From Zasmidium citrigriseum (Eukaryota > Ascomycota > Dothideomycetes > Mycosphaerellales > Mycosphaerellaceae), in contig NHNW01000047.1 of assembly GCA_002786025.1 (NCBI GenBank), positions 248,001 to 312,000 on the forward strand: a stretch of DNA of 64,000 bases, given 5' to 3'. The notes under the pieces are model-generated. The model did not search any database. It was not told the DNA's origin and saw nothing but the letters and a program-made list of their open reading frames with translations. A program made the translations under genes and the position numbers. Below are positions 10,800 to 20,186 of the stretch, one piece after another. Position 1 is the first letter of the stretch. Each line of letters begins with the position of its first letter.

Positions 10800-12437
10800 A
10801 TGACCTCTCGTTCTGTCCCGGCCAGCTCTCCGACACTTCCCAAAGGCCTCCCTCCAGAACTATGGAGACTCATTCTGAGTTACATCGAACCCGATCACGA
10901 GCAGGCAATCCCCATCGACAAAGCGATTGCCAGACGTCAGTTCCTGAGCGTTGAAAGCTTCGTACCACCCGATCCGCGAGATTCCCTTGCCAACGTGGGC
11001 AGACTGAGTATCGGCAGATTGAGGCTCGTTTGTCGAGGACTTGCAGAAGTTGGAGCGCCTTTCCAGTTCTCCCAACTCGTGGTCAGATTCTCCCAGAAAG
11101 GATTGAAACGGCTCGACAACATATCACAATGTCCACATCTCGCGCGCCTGGTGAGACGCTTCACTTACATGGTGCCTTATTTCTTCGAAGAAGGTAGGTG
11201 GGCAGCTGCAAGGTCCATCCGTTGAAGCTGACACATTCAAGGCCTCAACAACCTTGACGAAATCAGGGACGAGCTCCGCGAAGAAGGCTTGAGGAACTTG
11301 AACAGATTAAGAGAGAAGGCGGACGATCAGCGCACCATCATTGACCAAAACTTGGACGTTCGAGTATTAAAACGAGCGATTGCGAATTTCACATCCTTAC
11401 AACTTGTCCAACTCCTTCGCTGGACGGAACATGAGGATCGAATTGTGTTGGACTATCTGAAGAGACATGAGGAGGCACGCCGCACTGTGAATCTGGATTG
11501 GTCCCTAGCATGTTCGCATGCAGGGCATACAGTTGGACTCGCTTTGTTGAATTCGACCAAAGCCGAGCCTAACAGGTTCATTCTGCCATTCGCAAGTCCT
11601 GCTAGCGCACAATTTCTGAGACAATCAAAGCCGAACTCGGTCTGGACATTGGCAGAGCGCCTGACTTGCCTCACTCTGCATTTCGAGGAGGGCGAAGACT
11701 TGGACGAGAAACTCCAAGATCTATCCGAACTCTTCCATGCCATCTTCACGAAAGCGTCGAGAATGAAAGCGGTCCATATTGGGTTTCCACCCAACCGGCC
11801 ATTGACCTTACCTTTGGAGAGCATATTTCACCACGTGAAGTGGGACGACCTCATTGCGTTTGGCGTACAGGGCTGGGAGCTTGAAGATACGGAGATCATT
11901 GGGCTTCTGGAACGGCACAAAGATCGCCTGAGAGGAGTCAGGCTTCGAGACGTGCATCTGAAAGACGGAAGCACTTGGAAAGATGTGCTGAGTTTCATGA
12001 GGGATGAGCTGAGGGTTTTGCAATGGGTCAGCTTGAGACGGATTGGATACACCGCCTACTACGACTTGCTCGAACAAAGTCCTGGCGCAGAGGTTCCACC
12101 ATTCATCAGCGACAGCGAGGATGAAAGCGAGGACGAAAGTGACGACGACGAACCTCTGGCCGGGCCGAGCACGCACGTCGATTCCGACAGCCAGGAGGAC
12201 GAGTCGAACTTCGACGATGAGTCTGACGATGAGCACGGTCCGCATGCGAACGACATGGAATTCCCAAGCTTCTCGCCAGACACGCCTTCTTCTGCGCCAT
12301 GGTGCAATTGCAGCGGAGAAGATCATTTGGGCACTGCCGAAGAGCTTGGAGATACTGACATCCTGGTCAGCAATACCAAGCGGAAACATTGGGAACGATG
12401 GGTTCTACGGCGATGTCCCGAGCATGGTGAGAGATGA
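10800..12437 (+). CDS. F-box-like protein with acidic C-terminal region
   Basis: Exons 10800-11193 and 11242-12437 join across a 48-bp intron (GTAGGT..TTCAAG, branch CTGAC) to encode 529 residues. The N-terminus carries LPPELWRLILSYIEP, an F-box-like helix pair, followed by RLSIGRLRLVCRGLAEVGAPFQF, the usual second F-box part in fungi (LRLVCR...). The middle is a leucine-rich alpha/beta stretch without clear repeats. Around residues 410-460 lies a strongly acidic Glu/Asp/Ser tract. The role would be as a substrate adaptor of an SCF ubiquitin ligase, inferred from the N-terminus only. Confidence 0.72.
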
Positions 12438-13671
12438 AATAGTCGAGACGTGTCCGAGAATTGAGTCGTGGCTAGACTGAACGTTTGTTTCATCGCCAGG
12501 CGAAAGAGATGGTTGAACGGAATGTTTAGATGCCTCCACCAGGGCATTTCTGATTTCTGGCTCGATACCCTCCATCAAGCAGCTAAGGAAGGCTCCCAGT
12601 TGCCTCGCAGCCTCATCGAGTACAGGAATGTGGCTCGTCAAGCGGCCTCTGAATGCGAATCAGCTCTCTCCGAATTAGCACACAAGTCCAAGCCATCGAA
12701 AGGCTTGTTGCACTCTCAACTTTTGTTGACAAAGTTGGAGATCGATGGAGGCATCTTCCAGTTTGACCGGCACACCGAGAGTGTCTGCACAATAACTATT
12801 GTGGGCTGCGAGCAGAAGGACAGAAGGGTATCTTATGCACTCTTGGTGTTCGTCATGGAATGGCCCACAAAAGTCTTCGAGCATTGTCCTTCACCGTTCA
12901 GCGGACATGTACTATTAAGCCCTCGCTTCGATCTGGCGACTCCGAGTTCAGATTGCACATTTCAGGTCGATACGGCCACATTCTTCAGACCAAACGGGGC
13001 ATAGTAGCAGTCCTCAGCTCTGTGAAGTCCATTGATCGATGCATTAGGTGCCATATTGGCGGGTCTTTCTCTGGAATGTAGAAAGCAACGTCACGTCTCG
13101 TGCAGCACATTTTACTGCAATCTATTTCTGGCCCGACGGAGAATTTTGCAGACGAACGGTGATGATGTGTTGGAGTGGTGGGAACTTGGACAAGGTTCAT
13201 GGCTGCAGGCGAGTGGCCAGCGAGAAGCCTTGTTGCTCCGGGGATTGGCGGCCCCAGCGGCGTAAACACGCGCTCGGGATCTCGCAGGAACACTTGAGCT
13301 GAGAGTGGAGGAGAGCTCTCGATGTGCTGGTCTTCGCATTAGCCCCGTCGCATCTTCTGCCAAAAACCACCGCCCGCTCGAAAACACCTCGTCGTCGCTT
13401 CCATTCCGCCGCCGAACGCTGTACAGGGATATCATCGTTATCGACGCTCGCTGCGAGCCACCAGCTTTACCCCGCCAAGCCATCCATCATTGACCGCCGG
13501 TTGACGAGAGACATCCGATTATTCGAACCCGCCGCCGGACGAGACGACATCTCTCTTTTGACGACCTGTTACGACCGCTATGACCTTATGACACCGCCTC
13601 CCGACGATTGAAAGCGCCGCGAGCGCAGTACATACATAAAAGAATCGACATACTGGTCGGCATCGGTCAAC
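12438..13671. other. 1.2-kb region with only doubtful coding traces
   Basis: Two minus-strand frames (12405-12641, with LMEGIEPEIRNALVEASKH, and 12675-12884) and one long plus frame without an ATG start (12468-13004) have protein-like stretches. I could not join them into a spliced gene with a start and recognisable family. The right part is probably the promoter and leader of the b561-like gene. Confidence 0.35.
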
Positions 13672-16614
13672 ATGTCGACCAGCGACAATCTCTCGCCTCC
13701 GGGCAGCTCGACGTACGATAGCAGTACTATGTACGTCGGCGATGGCACTTGGGACTCAGATCGGAACAGTTTCTTGCTGCCGAATTTGCAAGGACTCAAC
13801 TTCGCGACGATGCAGTACAACGGCATGGGCAATCGCTTTCGAGGACTACCCGAGTATCATGTACTCATCATAGGACATGGAGTTATCGCGGCAATCACTT
13901 TCCTGGCTTTGGTACCCGGGGCGATATTCATTGCGAGGTTTCTACATACGGAGGGAAGGCTTGCTTTCAAATTGCATGTCTACATGCAGATCATTACAGT
14001 ATTCCTGGCGACAGTGGTCCTGGTCTTGGGTTGGTTTGCAGTTGGGCCCGAACGAAGTTTGACGAATCCACATCATGGCATCGGCGTGGCTATCTATACT
14101 TGCGTGCTTGTGCAGTTCCTTTACGGCTGGTGGATGATGAAGAGGGAGAGACAGAGGACAAGACCACATCCGACGATACCAGTCAAGGTACATCTGCACC
14201 GCCTGTTTGGAAGAGCCATTGCGCTGCTTGCATTTGTACAGGTCGCTCTAGGCTTGACGCTTTACGGCTCGCCAAAGGTCCTGTTCATTCTGTACGCTCT
14301 GTGGGGTGCGATTCTACTGTTCGCGTATCTTGCATTGGAGTACAGGAACAAGGCTCGTTTGGTGGGCGGCGGTGTACCTCCTCCTCGACCTGCCCAATCC
14401 GACTACTATTCAGACTACACCGGCAGCTACATTACCGGCGATCAGACGCAGCTCACAGGAGATGGGAGAAGACGGAGCAGAAGTCGGGAAAGGTCGCATT
14501 GGGGAAGAAACTTACTTGCTGGTGCTGGGCTCGTTGGGGCTTACGAGTGGTACAAGAACAGGCGAGACAGGAGACGACATGAGAAGGACGACCGATACTA
14601 CGACGAAAGCGAGATCAGCGGACGACCACCGCATACGCCTGGACGACCAGCTTCCTCGATGGGGCCGCCGCGTCCAGGTCCACCAGGTCCCGGATACGGA
14701 CCAGCTCCAAGTGCTGGATATGGACCGCCTCCAGGGAGTGTACCGCCGCCCGCTACGTATGCAGGAGCCAGACCACCCAGCCGTGGAAGCTTTCGTAGAG
14801 CCAGGCATGACGGTACGGTCATGTCACCACAAAGCTGGGAGGATGATGAGGTGGAAGACGAAAAGTTTGGCCGACGACCTGAGAGGAGATCACATACCTG
14901 GCGCGACCGCATTTTGGGAGCTGGTGCAGGCATTGCAGCTTTCGAGGGAGTAAAGAGCATGTTTGGCAGCAGAAGACGGCGGAACGATGGGTATGTCGAT
15001 GATCAATCGAGTTACAGACCGGGCGACCAGAGCATGGTTAGTCAGACGGACGTATCTCGTGTAGAAGCTGGGCAGGCTCCTTTCTCTCCCGGTGACAACA
15101 GGGGAGGAAGACGAGTGCGTATGGAAGATACGTCAACTATGACGCCGACGCGCCCGCCGATGGGCAGACGACCGACTGGCATCCCGGGCAGGAGAACAAG
15201 CGTGGATTCGATGTCCTACGATGATGACGAAAGCTATGCGGCAGGGCCCCCACGACGACATGGAGACGGTGACCAGACTCTACGTGAAAGCATAGCCGCC
15301 ATGGGTGCAATTGCTGGATTCCGAGAGTGGAACAAACGACGGAGAGAGCGCAGAGAGCAGGACAGAGATGACCGATTACGGCAGCAGAAACTCGATAACG
15401 AAGAGCAGTTCAACCGCCGCAATTTGGATCGATACCCGAGACCACAGGATGCCAGTGGAAGGAGAGAAAGCATGTCTGGCACAATCATGACAGGACCTCA
15501 GGACCCTACCATTGGCAGCAATCCCGAATTGTCAAGAACAAACTTCCGCCCGGATACTCTGCAACCTCCACTGCCCGCCGCAGCTGGTACAATACCGTCT
15601 GCGAGTGGTGCGCCTCCAAGTACAGTCGGACCAAGCATAAGCCAACAGCATGTGCCTCCGCCGCCGCCTCACTCACAGCATCAACAACAAACGACGAATG
15701 TCAACTTCCCGATACCTCCACCACCTCCAGGCCCACCTCCGAACGTAGGACGACCCGCAGACTACCAGCCGCCAGTGCCAGGATCATTAGCGATGCCCCA
15801 AGGAGCTGTCGAACCCGATCCATCGCGGCTTATGTCGGAGCAGACTCAAACGCAACAGCAGGGCACGAGCGGAATGTACCGAGATGGCACTTCTGCCGCA
15901 GCTCAGGAGGCAGCAGCTGCAGCGGCAGGACTAGCGGCAGGTCAGAGGACGCAGTCTCAGTCACCGTCGAGACGGAGAGGATCGCGGACGAGACAGCACC
16001 GGCGAGGCAGCAGCACAGGGGTCTCAGGCTCTCGCATCGACAATGGCTATGACAGTAATGGTAATCCTATTGTCACTGTAAAGGCGAATATGCATTCAGA
16101 CGGTAGGGCTGTCACACTCAGGCGACTGAACGATGAGGAAGCTGCTGCTGAGCGAGCTGCGAGAAGAAGAGAAAGGAGAACAAGGAGGGCGTCGAGTCTA
16201 AGCTCTGGCGGCGAAGAACCTGGCTCTTCCCGATACAGGCGAAACGGAGCCATTAGACGGTCAAGCGATCAGCCCATCACTAACGTCCCACCGCCACCTG
16301 CGATGTCCAGTTCTGCAGGAGGCAGCCATCGACCCCCTTCAGAACTCAACCTACCTCCTGTCCCTGTGCATCAAACAGGCCGCGTCCCGCAAGCTTCAGA
16401 CTCACCTGGTCAGACTCCAGGTCTGCTACCAGCCGCCGGTCCAGCAGGTAGCGGCGCAGTTGGCAGCCCTGGAAATGTTGCTGGAACTGGTACAGACATG
16501 GGGACTGGAACAGATGTAAGTGCTTTCGAGAACAATCGGAGGAGGAGAAGAGCAGAGAGAGCGAGGAGGGAGCAAGCTGCTGGAGGCGGAGGAAATCGGG
16601 TGGAGTTTGAGTGA
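13672..16614 (+). CDS. Cytochrome b561-like membrane protein with long disordered tail
   Basis: Single exon, 980 residues. Five hydrophobic helices lie at about 64-90, 102-122, 136-155, 180-200 and 203-223. Histidines at 69, 102, 135 and 176 are spaced as the heme ligands of a cytochrome b561/ferric-reductase-like membrane core. From about 230 the protein is Arg/Pro/Ser/Gln-rich and disordered. It is interrupted by three short helical repeats of similar design: LLAGAGLVGAYEWYKNRR, ILGAGAGIAAFEGVKSMF and SIAAMGAIAGFREWNKRR. The role is probably transmembrane electron transfer at the plasma membrane or vacuole, inferred from the core only. The tail's function is unknown. Confidence 0.78.
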   Translation: MSTSDNLSPPGSSTYDSSTMYVGDGTWDSDRNSFLLPNLQGLNFATMQYNGMGNRFRGLPEYHVLIIGHGVIAAITFLALVPGAIFIARFLHTEGRLAFKLHVYMQIITVFLATVVLVLGWFAVGPERSLTNPHHGIGVAIYTCVLVQFLYGWWMMKRERQRTRPHPTIPVKVHLHRLFGRAIALLAFVQVALGLTLYGSPKVLFILYALWGAILLFAYLALEYRNKARLVGGGVPPPRPAQSDYYSDYTGSYITGDQTQLTGDGRRRSRSRERSHWGRNLLAGAGLVGAYEWYKNRRDRRRHEKDDRYYDESEISGRPPHTPGRPASSMGPPRPGPPGPGYGPAPSAGYGPPPGSVPPPATYAGARPPSRGSFRRARHDGTVMSPQSWEDDEVEDEKFGRRPERRSHTWRDRILGAGAGIAAFEGVKSMFGSRRRRNDGYVDDQSSYRPGDQSMVSQTDVSRVEAGQAPFSPGDNRGGRRVRMEDTSTMTPTRPPMGRRPTGIPGRRTSVDSMSYDDDESYAAGPPRRHGDGDQTLRESIAAMGAIAGFREWNKRRRERREQDRDDRLRQQKLDNEEQFNRRNLDRYPRPQDASGRRESMSGTIMTGPQDPTIGSNPELSRTNFRPDTLQPPLPAAAGTIPSASGAPPSTVGPSISQQHVPPPPPHSQHQQQTTNVNFPIPPPPPGPPPNVGRPADYQPPVPGSLAMPQGAVEPDPSRLMSEQTQTQQQGTSGMYRDGTSAAAQEAAAAAAGLAAGQRTQSQSPSRRRGSRTRQHRRGSSTGVSGSRIDNGYDSNGNPIVTVKANMHSDGRAVTLRRLNDEEAAAERAARRRERRTRRASSLSSGGEEPGSSRYRRNGAIRRSSDQPITNVPPPPAMSSSAGGSHRPPSELNLPPVPVHQTGRVPQASDSPGQTPGLLPAAGPAGSGAVGSPGNVAGTGTDMGTGTDVSAFENNRRRRRAERARREQAAGGGGNRVEFE

Positions 16615-16815
16615 TGGGATTAATGATGAAGGGATGGGTGGCATTTTGATGTTTTCATGGCGTTGGATGCATTAGCGATGGGCGATGTGCAAAAAGCGGG
16701 TTCTTGGTTACTAGACAAGAGGGCCCAGGACTTGTGCATTGCATTGCATGAATGTTGGGTATGAGAGACGCAGCGTTTGAGTTTGTATGGCTTCAGCTTT
16801 GTGTATCGAGTCGAT

Positions 16816-18417
16816 TCACACACTACTTTCTGTGTTCCTGCTTTCGTTTGCCACGCCGTCATCATTGGGTCGTAGTGGTCGATAGGGCATGAATAGATTC
16901 ACAACACTCGCAAGTAATGCGGACGCAGCTATGATCTTCACCGGCAAGGAGCCAAATATGACCCAATACAGCCACCAGAGGCTCTTGTATGACAGCCAGT
17001 TAGTCTTCTGGAATATGTCCATCGCTCCCTCGAAGTAATCGAATAGACTCAGGATGGCAAATGCCCAGATGATCCAGCGCATGGCAGTATTGTCTGGCGG
17101 GACTTTGTACGGATTGCTGGGTAAGTACAGAAAGCTCAGAAGGACTGCAGCCCAGTCGAATCGGGGGCGAAGGAAGAGGGCTGCTTGCAGGGGTCGGAGC
17201 CAGCGATGGTTGAGGTATTCGGCCAGGAGAGTCTTGAGCTGAGATTCGGCTTTTGGATCGTCTCGATGAGGGCTCACGTAGATTCTTGCGTAGAATCGGG
17301 GGACAAGAGAGATGTTCAATCGTCTTTGAAGGAGGTTGTGTCGGTTTGTGCGGCAGTAGACGCCGTCGAATGTGTTCTTTGATTCGAGCGGGATTGTGAT
17401 CCATTGGGGCGGTTGGCCGGGTACCTTATTCATGCAGTTGAGATCGAGATGGATGGGTTCGGAACTGGCGCTGTTGCGGATGAGCCAGTGGACGGCGTAG
17501 CGGAGCATATCCATGGGGTCGGTGATTGCGTAGTGGATTTGGATGCCATTGTTTGTGACGGTTGTAGGGGGGCGGGAGGTGGTGGTCATCGAGAGGATGT
17601 TGCTTGAGTGAGCGAAGTCTCGGGGTGACGTGGCTAGAAGGCCACCTTTGGTCTTTTCGGAAGGGTTGGCTTCGCTCGATATCCAGGCGAAGATAGACTC
17701 GTCTGTCGTGGTGCTGACAATGGCTTCTTGGAGGCGTTGGAATGCTTTAGAACCTTCGCCGTAGAGGAGAGGCATGTTGACGTTGAAAATACCTAGGAGA
17801 CAGTATGCCATGTCTTCTTTCCGGGTTGTCTGTCGTTTTGATGCCCAGCTCATACGGCAGGCAATGCTCGTGTTACTTAGTCGTTGAGCTTGATCTGAGC
17901 CACCCTGCAGAAGGTCCTTTGAAATCTTGGTGATGGATGATATAGTCTTCGCGAGTTGTCTCCTATTTCCGATGAATTCAAGCTTTTTGTCGAAGAACCT
18001 AACATTCCGCGGCGCCAGGAGTTCCTGTAGAGTCCATCCTCGCGTCCAGTATCGAGAGTTGGTGAACTCCTGAAGCCAGCCAGCTGGCTCAACCTCTACG
18101 TCAGGCAGAAAGACGTAGCATACTTTGGACTCTTGATACCATCTGTACATGGAGTTTATTGACTCTGACAACTCAGCACTGCTCTCCTTGTCGATGCAGC
18201 ACGTGTCGACCCATGCCCATTCCAAGTAATATTCTTCCCTGGCGAGTTGGCAGACGTCTGCGATCTTGTTGAATCCAGCCTTTTGGTGAGCTCCGGCTCT
18301 GAGATCCTGGAGTGTGACCTCGTCATCTCCCCAGCAGTGCGATAGTATTGCGTATTGTGGGATTTTGCTGTTGAAGAACGAATGGATCTCCAAGGTGGTT
18401 GTGTTGATCAAACGCAT
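16816..18417 (-). CDS. HET-domain protein with C-terminal membrane helices
   Basis: A frame of up to 547 residues. I take the start at the Met at 18417 (MRLINTTTLEIHSFF), giving 533, because HET proteins of this class usually open MRLI(N/D)T. An in-frame ATG at 18459 would add 14 residues. The HET core is clear: YAILSHCWG, EWAWVDTCCIDKESSAELSE, SINSMYRWY, CYVFLPDV, WTRGWTLQELLAP, and RMSWASKRQTTRKEDMAYCLLGIF. The last 130 residues contain at least three hydrophobic segments (near LLSFLYLP, WIIWAFAILSLF and LPVKIIAASALLASVVNLF). HET domains trigger heterokaryon incompatibility cell death, but many are uncharacterised. Membrane segments in a HET protein are less usual. Confidence 0.85.
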   Translation of the reverse strand: MRLINTTTLEIHSFFNSKIPQYAILSHCWGDDEVTLQDLRAGAHQKAGFNKIADVCQLAREEYYLEWAWVDTCCIDKESSAELSESINSMYRWYQESKVCYVFLPDVEVEPAGWLQEFTNSRYWTRGWTLQELLAPRNVRFFDKKLEFIGNRRQLAKTISSITKISKDLLQGGSDQAQRLSNTSIACRMSWASKRQTTRKEDMAYCLLGIFNVNMPLLYGEGSKAFQRLQEAIVSTTTDESIFAWISSEANPSEKTKGGLLATSPRDFAHSSNILSMTTTSRPPTTVTNNGIQIHYAITDPMDMLRYAVHWLIRNSASSEPIHLDLNCMNKVPGQPPQWITIPLESKNTFDGVYCRTNRHNLLQRRLNISLVPRFYARIYVSPHRDDPKAESQLKTLLAEYLNHRWLRPLQAALFLRPRFDWAAVLLSFLYLPSNPYKVPPDNTAMRWIIWAFAILSLFDYFEGAMDIFQKTNWLSYKSLWWLYWVIFGSLPVKIIAASALLASVVNLFMPYRPLRPNDDGVANESRNTESSV

Positions 18418-18860
18418 CCCGTTGCCGTATGTCAATCTTATCTGGGAAGATGAAGCCAATCAGATGTTCTCATGTATCTCAGGCTGCTACTGTCCGGCGT
18501 CGATGTTAATGCAGGAACCTACCTTCATCCACGAGTGTTACGGGAATCGGCCCCCAGAATCGTGGCGTAGCTGGCGGCTGAAGGCCAGTTGTCGCTCAAG
18601 CCCGATGTGGCATTGTTTCCAGCACACGAAAGAAACCATGTTGCGGTATCTTCTGCGGTACTGGTAGCACACAACAACTTCGCGATGGAGAGAATAGAGC
18701 TAGGAACGACTTTACAGTTAAGGTGAAGTGGAGTTCGGTGCAATCACGTGAAAGCACGGGCCGCCCACGGCTGATGCCGAGAAGCTCCTGGTTCTGCCGA
18801 AGCAACCTCAGTGTTTGACGACGACAGCCATTGATCCGCATCCACCACCAATCGCCCACC
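18418..18860. promoter_or_regulatory. Divergent promoter, HET gene / ATP synthase delta
   Basis: About 440 bp between divergent starts. No separate gene or distinct motif is seen. Confidence 0.45.
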
Positions 18861-19742
18861 ATGAACTCGCTCCGCGTCGCCCGGAGCGCCCTCAAAGCCC
18901 GCCCAAGTGCCTTCAAGGCCGTCCAGCAGCCGCTGCTGCGACGTGGCTACGCCGATGTCGCGCCCGACAAGATCCAGTTGACCCTCGCTCTCCCGCACCA
19001 GGTACGTCGCCGTCGAAGAAGGATGGGGATGGACAGAGATAAGAGCAGGAATGAGGAGCTATGTTGGAGGATGTGTAGCTTCGCAATGCTAACGTTTCAC
19101 TCGATAGGCCATCTACAAGAGCAAGGATGTGTACGTCAAGCCCTACTGAATTTCGAGCCGAATAAAGAACGAGGAAGCAATAGAACAGGACATATCAAGT
19201 CAGGAGTACTGACGGAGAAAATACAGCGTCCAGGTCAACATCCCGGCCGAGTCTGGAGAGATGGGTGTTTTGGCCAGCCACGTTCCTTCAATCGAGCAGC
19301 TGAAGCCTGGTCTTGTTGAGGTTATTGAGGAGAGCGGCGGAAGCAAGCAATTCTTCCGTATGTTGAATACCCCCGCGTGCGGTCTTCGCACCTCCTCGCA
19401 CCTTTTGCGCGGAAGACGAGAGGAAAAATGGGAGACGGTGTCGAACAAGACCAAGCTGACTGCAGGCTTTACAGTGTCCGGTGGCTTCGCAACCGTGCAG
19501 CCAGGCTCCGTTCTCAGCATCAACGCTGTCGAGGGATACCCGCTTGAGGACTTCAGCGCAGACGCCGTCAGGAATCAGATCGCCGAGGCACAGAAGATTG
19601 CCAGCGGTGGTGGAAGTGAGCAGGACGTTGCTGAGGCCAAGATTGAACTCGAGGTGAGGACCAGGCAAATTCGATTAAATGTGAGGATTTGTACTAATGC
19701 AATTTGTAGGTTCTGGAGAGTCTTCAGGCCAACCTGAAGTAG
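18861..19742 (+). CDS. ATP16: Mitochondrial F1Fo ATP synthase delta subunit
   Basis: Five exons: 18861-19001, 19108-19130, 19227-19357, 19475-19653 and 19710-19742, giving 168 residues with all junctions in phase. The N-terminus is an Arg-rich mitochondrial presequence ending near LLRRGYAD. It is followed by DKIQLTLALPHQAIYKS, VVQVNIPAESGEMGVLASHV, PSIEQLKPGLVEVIEE, LSGGFATVQPGSVLSINAVE and a C-terminal helical pair. This is the standard fungal delta subunit (bacterial epsilon equivalent), part of the central stalk that couples proton flow to ATP synthesis. Exon 2 is only 23 bp, which makes the gene easy to misannotate. Length and order match the family. Confidence 0.93.
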
Positions 19743-20186
19743 AGTCTCAGTTTCATGTATATACTGTATACCACTTGCGTCCTTTTGAGCATGGCAAAAG
19801 AAGAAAGAGCGATGCAATAGAAGCCGAAGCGACGAGTTTCAGATCATCCGTCATGCGCCTGCCACGAGGCTCTCCTGCCAAAATCTTTCATACGCCTTCT
19901 CTTGCCGTCAACGTCAGCGTTGACGATGCGACCTTGTTCTCCTCACATCATCACCATCCTTCATTTGCGCTGCTCCTCGGTTCGTCTTTGCATCCTTCGA
20001 ATCTGGAGGAGCAGCGTTCTCGTTCCCGCTATTCATTCGCTTGATCGCATGCAGTTGTGCCAGACGGTGGCAACCGTGCTATATGTCTAATGCTATCGTC
20101 GCCGCACTCCTCCGACGCAGCTACGAGCGATCACCGCTCCACCTGCGCCATTCGACTATTCCCTACAGATACCTGCGACGACACCT
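19743..20186. other. Intergenic
   Basis: 3' flank of the ATP synthase gene and leader of the next gene, both on the plus strand. No gene is seen. Confidence 0.45.

Noticed and set aside
12405..13004. Frames suggesting a transcription-factor-like gene
   Set aside because: No DNA-binding cluster, no ATG for the plus frame, and no splice model joining the minus frames.
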